A stretch of DNA of 64,000 bases, from contig JACKBI010000002.1 of NCBI GenBank assembly GCA_020634615.1, positions 124,001-188,000 on the forward strand, given 5' to 3'. A program made the translations under genes and the position numbers. Below, in pieces: positions 18,254 through 27,509 of the stretch. How positions within the stretch are numbered: position 1 is the first letter of the stretch; every line of letters begins with the position of its first letter. The notes under the pieces are model-generated. The model saw only the letters and a list, made by a program, of their open reading frames with translations, had not been told where the DNA came from and made no database searches. Source of the stretch: Anaerolineales bacterium (GTDB taxonomy: Bacteria > Chloroflexota > Anaerolineae > JAAEKA01).

Positions 18254-18913
18254 CTATTTGCCCTCCGCCTGAAATCCAACCACCGCGTGCGAGTCGTCGC
18301 AAAATGGCTTGTTCCGCGACTGACCACAGCGACACAGCAGCGCCCGATTCCCCTGGTAAACCGCCCGGCCATGACCGCCGATCAGGCGAAAGTTGCCCCG
18401 CAGCCGCAGCGGCCCGTTGGCCATGGGAATGATGTGCAGCGGTTCTTCGTCGCCCGGCGCGACGCGCGCCATATTCTCGCCCAACTCGCCGTCAGCCACG
18501 AAGCCGGTCTTGCGATGGCGATTGTCGCAAAAGGGCTTGTTTTCCGACGCGCCGCAGCGGCACAGAGTCACCCGGGTCTCGTGCAGCGGCTCGTCCTCGC
18601 CCGGAAGGTCCAGCGTGAAGTCGCCACGAATGAACAGTGGATAGTTCGCCGGCGTCCAGATAATGGTTTCCTCTTCGCCCTCCTCCGCCGGACCGCCGTC
18701 TTTGCGCTCGAAATGCAGCGCACCGGACGGACAGCGCATCACCACCGCGGCAACTTTGTCCGCAGGCTCATTGGCGGGCTGCACCCAGGGGCGTTTGGAC
18801 GTGTCAAATACTTCGGGCGCGCCGCGCAGGCACTCGGCAACGTGGATACATCGGCGCAGTTCAAACGTCACATCGATGTCGTCGCTCCAATATCGTTTGG
18901 CCGGTTTGCTCAT
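18254..18913 (-). CDS. iron-sulfur protein: divergent 4Fe-4S domain plus two CDGSH domains
   Basis: 219 residues. The N-terminal part (about 10-70) matches the YjdI-like single-cluster ferredoxin domain, with cysteines in RRCIHVAEC and MRCPSGAL. Two CDGSH-type domains follow, CRCGASENKPFCDNRH and CRCGQSRNKPFCDDSH, each with the Cys3-His ligand set for a labile 2Fe-2S cluster. Such proteins are linked to redox sensing and cluster transfer in the cytosol. It is 13 bases downstream of a UBP zinc finger gene and close to msrB, which fits an oxidative-stress setting. Confidence 0.93.
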   Translation of the reverse strand: MSKPAKRYWSDDIDVTFELRRCIHVAECLRGAPEVFDTSKRPWVQPANEPADKVAAVVMRCPSGALHFERKDGGPAEEGEEETIIWTPANYPLFIRGDFTLDLPGEDEPLHETRVTLCRCGASENKPFCDNRHRKTGFVADGELGENMARVAPGDEEPLHIIPMANGPLRLRGNFRLIGGHGRAVYQGNRALLCRCGQSRNKPFCDDSHAVVGFQAEGK

Positions 18914-18926
18914 CGTCTACTCCTCT

Positions 18927-19181
18927 CTACTTGATGAACATCAGATCCACGTAACACCAGCGCCATTTCTCACCTGGCTCAGCCGACGCAACGATCGGGT
19001 GCCCGGTTTCATGAAAATGGTGCGTGGCATGCTGGTTGGGCGATTGATCGCAGCAGCCCACATGGCCGCACGTCAGACACATGCGCAGATGCACCCAATG
19101 GCCGCCGATTTTGAGACAATCTTCGCAGCCCGCGGCGCTGGGAACGACATCGTGGATCTGGTCGAGGTGTGTACAGGTCAC
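18927..19181 (-). CDS. UBP-type zinc finger protein
   Basis: 84 residues that are almost entirely a ZnF-UBP domain: CTHLDQI near the start, then CEDCLK, LRMCLTCGHVGCCD and HATHHFHETGHP, giving the expected Cys/His zinc ligands. Bacterial stand-alone UBP fingers have no assigned reaction. The gene starts 3 bases after the msrB stop and ends 13 bases before the CDGSH gene, so the three are very likely one transcript. Confidence 0.9.
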   Translation of the reverse strand: MTCTHLDQIHDVVPSAAGCEDCLKIGGHWVHLRMCLTCGHVGCCDQSPNQHATHHFHETGHPIVASAEPGEKWRWCYVDLMFIK

Positions 19182-19184
19182 CAG

Positions 19185-19592
19185 TTATTCCTTTCCTGGC
19201 TCAAAGGCCAGTGCGGCTGAATTGATGCAGTAGCGCAGGCCGGTTGGTTGTGGGCCGTCGTCAAAGAGATGGCCTAGATGCGACTCGCAGCGGCCGCAGA
19301 GAACCTCCGTGCGAACCATGCCGTGGCTGAGGTCGCGCTTCAGCACCACGGCGTCGGCATCGACCGGCTCCCAGTAGCTGGGCCAGCCCGAACCGGACTC
19401 GTACTTGCTGTCTGAGTTGAACAGCGCTACGCCACAGGCGCCGCAATGGTAGACCCCGCTCTCCTTGTTGCGGTAGTACTTGCCGGTAAACGCCCGTTCG
19501 GTCGCGCCCTGGCGCAGGACCTGATACTGCTCCGGCGTCAGTTCCTCCCGCCATTCAGCCTCGCTCTTGATTACCTTCGTGTCGCTCATCAT
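19185..19592 (-). CDS. msrB: peptide-methionine (R)-S-oxide reductase MsrB
   Basis: About 135 residues, reducing methionine-R-sulfoxide in proteins. Two zinc-binding CxxC pairs (CGAC, CGRC) and the catalytic cysteine in LRYCINSAAL are present, as are the conserved GSGWPSYW and HGMVRTEV stretches. Two adjacent ATGs (19592, 19589) follow AAAGGA; an upstream reading from 19637 would add 15 residues without a ribosome site. It belongs to the tightly spaced minus-strand redox group. Confidence 0.95.
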   Translation of the reverse strand: MMSDTKVIKSEAEWREELTPEQYQVLRQGATERAFTGKYYRNKESGVYHCGACGVALFNSDSKYESGSGWPSYWEPVDADAVVLKRDLSHGMVRTEVLCGRCESHLGHLFDDGPQPTGLRYCINSAALAFEPGKE

Positions 19593-19637
19593 TGTCGTTC
19601 CTTTCTGTGCCCCGGGATGGACTTCACCGGCGCTCAT

Positions 19638-20261
19638 CTATCCGGTGATCGCCGGCGCCTGATGCAGATAGGTGTCGTCGTCAAGTTGCAGAAGGACGAA
19701 GGCCGCCACGTCCGCTCTGGAAACCTGGCCGGCCGTCAGCTTGACATCGACGCCCGCTTTGTACGAACCGGTCGCAGGTCCATTGGTCAACCCGCCGGGC
19801 CGCACGATGATCCAGTCGAAGCCGCTGGCCTTGACCAGCGCCTCCTGCCGTTCCTTGTCATCCATCGCCTTCTTCAGGACGGTGTTCATCAACATCTTGA
19901 AGGCGAAGGGCACCTGATCGCGGCTTTCGCCGACGCCCAGCGACGAGACGACGATCAGCCGCATGGGTTTGCCGGCCGCGGTCATCGAGTCGACGATCAC
20001 CTCGGTGCCGCGCGAGACGATGTAGTCGGGATTGTTGGAAGTGTTGCCGAGCGAGACGATCACGGCATCCGCGCCGGACACGGTCTCATCGACTTTGGCT
20101 CGATCCAGCACGTCGCCCTCCACGACGGTCAGCCGCTCATCTTGAGCTGCAAGACGCGACGGATCGCGCACCAAGGCTGAGACTGAATGCCCGGCCGCCA
20201 ACGCCTGCTGCACGACCTGCTGGCCGGTGCCGCCGGTCGCGCCAAAAACTGCGATTTGCAT
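19638..20261 (-). CDS. NAD(P)-binding NmrA/BVR-B-like protein
   Basis: 207 residues, atypical SDR fold. The N-terminal GATGGTG nucleotide-binding motif follows the first strand; LIVVSSLGVG and WIIVRPGGL are typical of NmrA/biliverdin-reductase-B-like proteins, which often sense or reduce with NADPH. No catalytic YxxxK is seen, which is usual in this group. It sits between the PIG-L gene and msrB on the minus strand, with gaps of 25 and 45 bases. Confidence 0.87.
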   Translation of the reverse strand: MQIAVFGATGGTGQQVVQQALAAGHSVSALVRDPSRLAAQDERLTVVEGDVLDRAKVDETVSGADAVIVSLGNTSNNPDYIVSRGTEVIVDSMTAAGKPMRLIVVSSLGVGESRDQVPFAFKMLMNTVLKKAMDDKERQEALVKASGFDWIIVRPGGLTNGPATGSYKAGVDVKLTAGQVSRADVAAFVLLQLDDDTYLHQAPAITG

Positions 20262-20286
20262 GCTTCAATGGCCCTCGATTTTAGGT

Positions 20287-21132
20287 TTATGCAACTTCAA
20301 GACCTGCGAACAGGTCATCCAGAATCAAGCCTGGCGCCGGCTCTGGCCACGCCAGCGCGAAGAACTCCCGGCACAGCAGATCGCGCATCACGTCAGCGGG
20401 CAGCTTGCGGAACATGTTTTCGCCGCCAAACTGGGACGCGTGGCATTCCAGCGCAGCCAGCTTGGCGTCCACCGTATCCGGCATCGCCATGGCCACGGTG
20501 ACCTGGTCGTCAGGCCACCCCCGGTCGCCTGCCTCGGCACTGTCCCACTGGCTGACATCCTCGCCCGCCGCGGCCAGCTCATCGCGCAGTCTTGCCCAAA
20601 ACGACTGGGGAAATGCGGCATAATACAGCCGCTGCGGCTGCCATGGCTCGCCGTCATCCGGGAACTGTGCGCTGTCGCCGGCCGCATGAAAGGCAGCGAC
20701 CGTGTGATTGTGGATCGCGATGTGGTCAGGATGGCCATACGCGCCGCTGGGGTCAAACGTTATGACGACCTGCGGGCGCTGCTCGCGGATAATCCCGACC
20801 AGACGCCGGACAACTTCTTCCGCCGGCGCGTTGATGTACGCTCTGGGGTCGGCGTTCTGCTCAGTGCCGGCCATGCCCGAGTCGCGATAGTTGAGAAAGA
20901 TCAGGTCGTGGACGCCCAGATTGTCAGCTGCGCAACGCAGCTCGTCCTGGCGCACCCGCCAGAGCGTCTCAGGCGTTGCGTCAACGCCCTCGGCGATCTC
21001 ACCCACGTCACCGTTTGTGGCGCACACGAGGCCAACTTGCGCGCCGCTGCGGGCATAATGCGCCAGCGTAGCGCCTGTGCCGAAGGCCTCATCGTCAGGA
21101 TGCGCGAATAGCGCCAATACACTTCGATTCAT
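20287..21132 (-). CDS. PIG-L/LmbE family N-acetylglucosamine-type deacetylase
   Basis: 281 residues. The zinc-binding motifs AHPDDE at residues 10-15 and GHPDHIAIH in the middle define the PIG-L family, which removes acetyl groups from GlcNAc conjugates. Family members act in low-molecular-weight thiol, lipid or antibiotic pathways. The neighbouring redox genes make a thiol-related role thinkable but unproven. The stop is 25 bases from the NmrA-like gene, and a methyltransferase reading frame lies directly upstream. Confidence 0.9.
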   Translation of the reverse strand: MNRSVLALFAHPDDEAFGTGATLAHYARSGAQVGLVCATNGDVGEIAEGVDATPETLWRVRQDELRCAADNLGVHDLIFLNYRDSGMAGTEQNADPRAYINAPAEEVVRRLVGIIREQRPQVVITFDPSGAYGHPDHIAIHNHTVAAFHAAGDSAQFPDDGEPWQPQRLYYAAFPQSFWARLRDELAAAGEDVSQWDSAEAGDRGWPDDQVTVAMAMPDTVDAKLAALECHASQFGGENMFRKLPADVMRDLLCREFFALAWPEPAPGLILDDLFAGLEVA

Positions 21133-21138
21133 AGTCGT

Positions 21139-21651
21139 TCAATCAATCCTTGTCATTATGCTCTGCGCTGAATAGATCTCTCGCAGAAAGCGACTGGGCA
21201 CCGCGGCCAGCTTGCGAGTCGCAAGTAAGCCGCACCTGCCGGCAAGCTGCTGCCAGCTGGCAAATGAAAGCGGATACGGCACCCAGTGGTTTCCGGCGTC
21301 CGTATTGTACTCGACAAGCACGATCTGTCCACCTGGCTTGAGGTAGCTGCGCACCAGGTGCACCACCGGTTCTTTGTCGCGGACAAAATGCAATGAGTTG
21401 GCCATGACGATCCCATCGAGCAGCGGCAGCTTGAGCGGTTTCGTGAAGTCCGCATTGTGGTACGTGACTGCCAGACGCGGAAAGCGGGACCGTATGGCAG
21501 CTTGTTGGCGCGCCAATGCGCCCGCATCCTTGTCCACCGAGTGGATGTGGGCATCTTGACCGATCAAGTCGGCCAATGCGAGTGTGAAAGCGCCGCTTCC
21601 TGAGCCGAAATCGGCCCAGATCACCGCGCCCGGCTGCGCAGCGCCCTGCAA
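21139..21651 (-). CDS. SAM-dependent methyltransferase, start codon unclear
   Basis: About 170 residues of a class I methyltransferase: ADFGSGSGAF (SAM motif I), IHSVDKD (acidic loop), GIVMANSLHF and LKPGGQIVLVEY. The first possible start in frame is TTG 21651, but conserved-looking residues (TPIEHRDHVRLL) continue upstream to a stop at about 21688 with no ATG or GTG. The real start may therefore be non-standard, or the 5' end has been lost by mutation. It ends 6 bases before the PIG-L gene. Confidence 0.7.
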   Translation of the reverse strand: MQGAAQPGAVIWADFGSGSGAFTLALADLIGQDAHIHSVDKDAGALARQQAAIRSRFPRLAVTYHNADFTKPLKLPLLDGIVMANSLHFVRDKEPVVHLVRSYLKPGGQIVLVEYNTDAGNHWVPYPLSFASWQQLAGRCGLLATRKLAAVPSRFLREIYSAQSIMTRID

Positions 21652-21814
21652 CAGCCGTACGTGATCTCTATGTTCGATGGGAGTAAATCAATCGTCTTTG
21701 AGGATCTCAAACTGGTTACCCTGCAACAGTGCAGCATTGTCAGGCCGCATTAAGGAGATCGCAGGAGTGATACGAATGAAGACGCCCGAGCACAGCGGGC
21801 CGTTCCAAAACGAG

Positions 21815-21842
21815 AAGGGCGACGGTCATCGCCGTCGCCCTT
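21815..21842 (-). terminator. rho-independent terminator of yceI
   Basis: An 11-base perfect stem (21815-21825 with 21832-21842) closes a 6-base loop, 24 bases after the yceI stop on the minus strand. It is followed on that strand by CTCGTTTT. Confidence 0.75.
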
Positions 21843-21865
21843 TCAGGTCGGTAAGTGAAGTCTCG

Positions 21866-22480
21866 TTAGTTTGCAACCACAGGCCCGGCCGGCTCGGATA
21901 CTTTGACCGTCTTGCCTGCCTTCACGTCGTCAGCCGCCGACGGCTCGTTCACGTTGGCGGGCTGCTGGATGAACTCGGTCTCGATCACAATCGCGATTTC
22001 CTTGCTCACCAACCAACCGCCGGTTTCAAGGGTCACGTTCCAGGTCAGATTCCAGTCCTCGCGGTTGATCTTGGTGGTAGCCTCAAAACCGATGTTGTTC
22101 GTGCCCCAGGGTGACTTCGAACTTCCCAGGTAGGTGACATCCAGGACCACCGGCCGCGTCACGTCACGAATCGTCAGATCACCATGCAGCTTTGCGGTCT
22201 TCTCGCCGGTCCGCTCCACCCTCGTGCTCTTGAACACCATCTCGGGGAACTCGTCGGACTTGAAGAAGTCGGGCGAGCGCAGGTGGCCGTCACGCTGAGG
22301 GTCACGGGTATTGACGCTGGCGGTCTTGATGTGCGCTTCCACGAAAGCCACTTCCGGCCGCTCGGGATCAAGCTGAAAATCAACGTCAAAATCCTGGAAT
22401 TCGCCGCGGACTTTCGAGAGCATCATGTGTCGAGCGGTGAACTCGATTCGGGTGTGGGAAGGGTCAGTTTGCCAAGCCAT
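21866..22480 (-). CDS. YceI-like lipocalin-fold protein
   Basis: About 204 residues from the ATG at 22480; the frame is open further upstream, but that part overlaps the marR stop and reads as non-coding. The YceI fold is seen in WQTDPSHTRIEFTARHM, then GEFQDFDVDF, DFFKSDEFPEM and GDLTIRDVTRPV. YceI proteins bind long isoprenoids or similar amphiphiles and are often periplasmic, but no signal peptide is seen here, so it is probably cytosolic. It lies downstream of a MarR regulator and carries its own operator-like site. Confidence 0.9.
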   Translation of the reverse strand: MAWQTDPSHTRIEFTARHMMLSKVRGEFQDFDVDFQLDPERPEVAFVEAHIKTASVNTRDPQRDGHLRSPDFFKSDEFPEMVFKSTRVERTGEKTAKLHGDLTIRDVTRPVVLDVTYLGSSKSPWGTNNIGFEATTKINREDWNLTWNVTLETGGWLVSKEIAIVIETEFIQQPANVNEPSAADDVKAGKTVKVSEPAGPVVAN

Positions 22481-22527
22481 TTGTAGTATACCTTTCTGAT
22501 TTTGTGTCATTGATCCATACGGAACAA

Positions 22528-22539
22528 TTAGCCGTCTAA
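22528..22539. promoter_or_regulatory. MarR/SlyA-type operator upstream of yceI
   Basis: TTAGCCGTCTAA differs at one position from the perfect palindrome TTAGCCGGCTAA found upstream of the marR gene, and matches the SlyA-type pattern TTAG-N4-CTAA. On the minus strand it directly follows a TATAGT that could be the yceI -10 box, so a bound repressor would block initiation. Confidence 0.65.
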
Positions 22540-22548
22540 CTATATGTG

Positions 22549-22573
22549 CAAAAAAAGAGGTTGAATCCAACCT
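22549..22573 (-). terminator. rho-independent terminator of the marR gene
   Basis: Stem 22558-22563 with 22568-22573 (AGGTTG/CAACCT), loop of 4, followed on the minus strand by a run of seven T. It starts 5 bases after the marR stop and separates marR from yceI transcription. Confidence 0.85.
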
Positions 22574-22577
22574 GCTT

Positions 22578-23021
22578 TTAGCCACCAAGGTTCGCTATCA
22601 CCTGCATCAGCAGGCGGCGCAGCAACACACGTTCCTCGATCGTGAAATTGGCCAACGTTTGCCGCTCCAGGTCACCCCAGACTACCTCGATCTCGTCATG
22701 GGCTCGCACGCCCGCTTCAGTCAGGTGTAATCGGGTAATTCGACCATCGTTGACATCACGGCAGCCCGAAATGAGTCCGGCGGCGTCCATCCGGCTCAAC
22801 ATCTTGCTCACAGTGGCCGGTTGTACTGCCAGCATTTCTGCCAACTCGCCCTGTGTCAATCCTCCGCCGCTCTGAGAGATCTCGCAAAGCATCATCTCCT
22901 GACCGGGGTGTAAGCCCAGTGGAGCCAGCTTTTCGGCAGTCGCATTGCGGTAGAGCTTGCACAACTGCACGATCAGATAACCAATCGTATCGGTAACTTC
23001 TTGTGTTGCCACGAGAGACAC
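22578..23021 (-). CDS. MarR-family transcriptional regulator
   Basis: 147 residues with the MarR winged helix: QGELAEMLAVQPATVSKMLSRM recognition region (about 60-80) and the wing DGRITRLHLT. The likely start is GTG 23021 with AAGGTGG 6 bases upstream. A perfect palindrome lies just upstream of the start and a near copy precedes yceI, so it is likely to repress itself and yceI and to release on binding a phenolic, oxidant or lipid-like ligand. The ligand is not evident. Confidence 0.92.
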   Translation of the reverse strand: MSLVATQEVTDTIGYLIVQLCKLYRNATAEKLAPLGLHPGQEMMLCEISQSGGGLTQGELAEMLAVQPATVSKMLSRMDAAGLISGCRDVNDGRITRLHLTEAGVRAHDEIEVVWGDLERQTLANFTIEERVLLRRLLMQVIANLGG

Positions 23022-23034
23022 TATACCACCTTTG

Positions 23035-23048
23035 CTTAGCCGGCTAAG
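23035..23048. promoter_or_regulatory. perfect palindromic operator of the MarR regulator
   Basis: CTTAGCCGGCTAAG is a perfect 14-base palindrome 14-27 bases upstream of the marR start. Its core TTAGCCGGCTAA matches the SlyA-type consensus shape. The position overlaps the presumed transcription start, as expected for autorepression. Confidence 0.75.
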
Positions 23049-23078
23049 TTATCATTCTTACAATTGAACGCTGTGTAT

Positions 23079-23106
23079 AACCGCCGCGGCAGCTGCCGCG
23101 GCGGTT
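23079..23106. terminator. strong palindrome after icd
   Basis: A perfect 28-base GC-rich palindrome (two 14-base arms, AACCGCCGCGGCAG and its complement) lies 22 bases after the icd stop on the minus strand. It has no long T-run, but its position between icd and the upstream region of marR suggests a terminator or transcript-end stabiliser. Confidence 0.65.
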
Positions 23107-23127
23107 AGGATCATGTTTCAAAACCTG

Positions 23128-24372
<1,245 letters not shown>

Positions 24373-24412
24373 TTCTAGCGTTACTCCTTGTGCATGGTTT
24401 TGTGGTCGTATC

Positions 24413-24561
24413 TATTCAGCCTATACCAACCCAGTGAATGAAATTCACTGGCTGAAAGTACGAAGGCCCCGCAGGGCCTGGCCGACCGACTCCCAGCGGC
24501 TGAGGCCGCTTCGTGCTTTCAGCCGGGGGATTTCAATCCCCGGGCGGAGGCAGACTGAATA
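24413..24561. repeat. dispersed inverted-repeat element upstream of icd
   Basis: About 149 bases bounded by TATTCAG and CTGAATA. Each half has its own hairpin (CCAGTGAA...TTCACTGG and CCGGGGGA...TCCCCGG), followed by CTGAAAG-TACGAAG or its complement, with a GGCCCCGCAGGGCC palindrome between. A half copy lies at 28531-28586. The structure resembles non-autonomous REP/IS200-type elements. It fills most of the 295-base gap between icd and the metalloprotease gene. Confidence 0.75.
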
Positions 24562-24667
24562 GTTACTTGTGGTCTTTGCTTTGCCACTCACGGAGCGCAG
24601 ACGCGGGAGGCAGACCTTCCCGGTGCCAGGCTCATTGTAAAAGTAGTTGGATCCAACGGCCATGGGT

Positions 24668-26920
24668 TTAGGGACAAGCTGTGCCCCACATCGAGGCAAC
24701 CGCGCCGATATCAACAATGTCGTTGACGCCGTCGCATGGCCCATGCATGTGACAGCTCACGTCGGCGGCAATGGTATAGCTGCCGTCGGACAAGTAGAGG
24801 CTCCAGGCATTGGCCACCGCGATCACGTCGTCCACGTCGATGGTCGTAGAGCTGACGCCACACGAACAGTTTACGTCCGCCCAGGAACAGGCTGCCGAGG
24901 GTACGATGCTGAAATCGACGTTCGAGATGTCAAAGAACACGTTGGACGTACACGACACTTTGACACGCGCCGTCGTGGTGTTGATGTTGGGTATCGTGAC
25001 CGTTTCCGTGCCGTCGTTTGATGTGCTGGCAGCCAAAAAAGTCGGATAGGTCAGTCCGCCATCAGTGGAAAGGCCGATGGCCACGTTCGGGCAACTGACC
25101 GGAGCCGCTGTCGTGTTAGCCACGTTCCATGTGATCGACTGTGTGCTGTTGCCAGTCCACGACACCGCTGCGTTGGGTGCGGTTACCTGGAACGGGCCGG
25201 CCGCGGTGGTGACGTTGAATGTGATGCTCGACGAGTTCACCCCGCCGCCACCCATACGATTGTCGCGCGCGGTCAGGCGGTAGGTCATGCTGCGCGTCGC
25301 ATTGGGCAATACTTCGCCGATCACTGTGGTACCGTTGACCAGATCGCTGAGGCGCGGGAAGGTGCGCGATGGACTGGCCACCGACGGCCAGGAGCGGAAG
25401 AAGGGCGGGTTCAGCGGGTTGTTCGGCGCTCCCGCAGCGCCCAGATCGAACTCCTCCCAATTGTACGTCAACGCGTCCCCGTCCGGATCGTCGGCCGAGC
25501 CGGTCAGAGTGAATGGGGTCTGGCTTGGAATGGTGAAACCACCGACGCCGGCGCTGACGCTTGGGGGCTGATTGCCAGTATCCGTGACCACGGGGCAACC
25601 ATTGCCGGAGCCGGCCGTGCTGTAGGTGACGATCTCGTCCAGATTGACGCCGTGGAAGTAGTCATCGCTGTGCGGCTGCAGATCCTGTGCGCCGCAGATG
25701 CCCGCATAGGCCATGATCGTCGAGCCGCTGCCGGGCTCATAGGCAGTTGGTCCGTTGCGATTGCCGCCGCTGCACGAGCCGGCGTTGCCGTTGAAGCTGT
25801 GGTTGCCGCCATACTGATGCCCCATCTCGTGAGCGACGTAGTCGATGTCGAACGGATCACCCACAGGCGCAGAAGAACCGGTCACACCGCGCGCCTTCCA
25901 GCTTGCCCGGCACACCACACCCAGATACGCCACGCCGCCGCCGCCCGTGCTGAAAACGTGGCCGATGTCGTAGTTTGCGCTGCCGATCACGCTGTCGAGG
26001 TTGGTCTGATTTTGCCCCAGCATGGTGCTGCCGTTGTTGTTGGTGTAGGGATCGGTGCTGGGATTGGTGTAGACGATCAGGTCATTGTTGGCGATCAGAA
26101 CCATGCGGATCGCCGTCTCCCGCTCGTACACGCCATCGACACGGTTGACCGTGGTGACAATGGCGGCCATTGCCAGCGGCACCGTGCCGCCGTGGAAGAT
26201 GGTATACTCGCCCGTTGCCGCCATAGCCAGCCGATAGGTGCGCAACTGCGCGCCTGTCGGTGGAAGAACGCCCTGATCGACCAGCTCGGCCAACTCAGCC
26301 GTCAGGTCATGGTCCGCGTCACCATCAACGCTGATGGGCATCGTCTCTTCATACTGCTTGTCCGGGTTCGGCACAAAGTCACGCTTGTGGTAGCTGATGT
26401 AGGTCGTATTATCGTTGCGGCTGTAAGGATCGATGTAGACGGTGCCGCTCAGTCCAAAGATGATTGCGTGAAATCCTGTCGGGGTCCAATCGAAGCGCGT
26501 GGTCGCCGTGGGATCGTCGAGACCCTGGCCGGCATAGGTCGTGATCTCGGGGAACTTTGCCGCCAGCTCAGGCGCCATCACCGGCGATTCAACGATCCGA
26601 AAGCGGCCATACCCGCCATCGGGCAACGGCAAGGCCAGCACCACGTCGCTGGTCGCGGCCGCGGGCGTTCCTTCCATCGGCGCTGCATCCAGCACCGCTT
26701 GCAACGCATCGACGTTCAGCCCGACAGTGCGGTAGCTTTGTGGCACGATCCAGCGTTCGCCGCCAGCCGGCAAATCGCTTTCATCGACATCGTACCAGAC
26801 ATCGCCCGACGACGGCGGCTGGCTCGCCGCCGAGGAAGAAGCGGGCAAAATTCCTGCCACCAAGGCGGCGATCAGTGTCGCAATGAACACCAGACCAATT
26901 ACTTTGTGCAAGCCAATCAT
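24668..26920 (-). CDS. secreted reprolysin-like metzincin protease with dockerin-like C-terminus
   Basis: 750 residues. The signal peptide is about residues 1-33 (VIGLVFIATLIAALVAGILP, ending near SSSAAS). A propeptide-like region follows, then a metzincin catalytic domain with HEMGHQYGGNHSF (HExxHxxGxxH, near residue 363). C-terminal to it are Ig/PKD-like domains (near PDGDALTYNWEEFD) and a last 65-residue region with two DxDD-like calcium sites and paired cysteines, resembling dockerin type I. GGAGG lies 6 bases upstream of the ATG. It should act outside the cell; a cohesin partner is not seen in this window. Confidence 0.9.
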   Translation of the reverse strand: MIGLHKVIGLVFIATLIAALVAGILPASSSAASQPPSSGDVWYDVDESDLPAGGERWIVPQSYRTVGLNVDALQAVLDAAPMEGTPAAATSDVVLALPLPDGGYGRFRIVESPVMAPELAAKFPEITTYAGQGLDDPTATTRFDWTPTGFHAIIFGLSGTVYIDPYSRNDNTTYISYHKRDFVPNPDKQYEETMPISVDGDADHDLTAELAELVDQGVLPPTGAQLRTYRLAMAATGEYTIFHGGTVPLAMAAIVTTVNRVDGVYERETAIRMVLIANNDLIVYTNPSTDPYTNNNGSTMLGQNQTNLDSVIGSANYDIGHVFSTGGGGVAYLGVVCRASWKARGVTGSSAPVGDPFDIDYVAHEMGHQYGGNHSFNGNAGSCSGGNRNGPTAYEPGSGSTIMAYAGICGAQDLQPHSDDYFHGVNLDEIVTYSTAGSGNGCPVVTDTGNQPPSVSAGVGGFTIPSQTPFTLTGSADDPDGDALTYNWEEFDLGAAGAPNNPLNPPFFRSWPSVASPSRTFPRLSDLVNGTTVIGEVLPNATRSMTYRLTARDNRMGGGGVNSSSITFNVTTAAGPFQVTAPNAAVSWTGNSTQSITWNVANTTAAPVSCPNVAIGLSTDGGLTYPTFLAASTSNDGTETVTIPNINTTTARVKVSCTSNVFFDISNVDFSIVPSAACSWADVNCSCGVSSTTIDVDDVIAVANAWSLYLSDGSYTIAADVSCHMHGPCDGVNDIVDIGAVASMWGTACP

Positions 26921-26992
26921 GAGATCCTCCGAGATGGGGAGTGATTATCAGTCCGTACCACAAGCACACCGGTGGCGGGTAGCCTGATCTGC

Positions 26993-27217
26993 TCACTCAA
27001 CCTCGAAGAGTGTTCGAGGAAGTCCCGATTGTCTGATAATACCCGCTAGAGTACCCTGCCTGAGTTCCGCGTGATCTGGCACTGGAACGGTCGTTGTGGT
27101 GCGTCCAACCTTCTTCTGCATGATAATGTGGCTGCCTTTCTGACGCACCTCGACAAAGCCTTGTTGCGCTAGAATCTTGCAAGTTTCTCTGCCTGATAGG
27201 CGTCGTAGCTTAGCCAT
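26993..27217 (-). CDS. hicA: HicA-family mRNA interferase toxin
   Basis: 74 residues with the compact double-stranded-RNA-binding-like HicA fold. The catalytic histidine is in QKGSHIIMQ, and the C-terminal PDHAELRQGTLAGIIRQSG helix is typical. The start overlaps the end of hicB by 8 bases, so the pair is translationally coupled with the antitoxin first. Confidence 0.93.
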   Translation of the reverse strand: MAKLRRLSGRETCKILAQQGFVEVRQKGSHIIMQKKVGRTTTTVPVPDHAELRQGTLAGIIRQSGLPRTLFEVE

Positions 27218-27482
27218 GCTCCAAGTGCGTTCCTGCGGATCCTGTGGAAGTCGAATGGGGCATCATGGGCATTATAGGCATCACATAGGTCTCCGTCTTT
27301 AGTCTACGCTTTACCTCAGACGATGACGCTACTTCCAAAAAGCCTTCCACAGCTTCTACAAGGTTCAGACGCGCTTCTTCAACCGTCATTCCCTGACTCA
27401 CGACGTCAAGCTCCGGACATGTCGATACAAAACCATCCCCCTCGCGCTCAATCACCGCAGTAAGCTTTAGCATCTTGTTCAT
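27210..27482 (-). CDS. hicB: HicB-family antitoxin
   Basis: 90 residues with the HicB partial RNase H fold: LTAVIEREGDGFVSTCPELDVVSQGMTV-type strands and the EARLNLVEAVEGFLE helix. Instead of a clear DNA-binding domain, the C-terminus is a Met/Pro-rich tail (MPIMPMMP), so self-regulation of the operon by this protein is uncertain. It precedes hicA and overlaps it. Confidence 0.9.
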   Translation of the reverse strand: MNKMLKLTAVIEREGDGFVSTCPELDVVSQGMTVEEARLNLVEAVEGFLEVASSSEVKRRLKTETYVMPIMPMMPHSTSTGSAGTHLEHG

Positions 27483-27509
27483 TGGTCGACTCTTGTCTGC
27501 TCCTCGTAG

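Noticed and set aside
25652..26944. 430-codon open frame on the plus strand
   Set aside because: Antisense to the metzincin protease gene, without recognisable domains or ribosome site.
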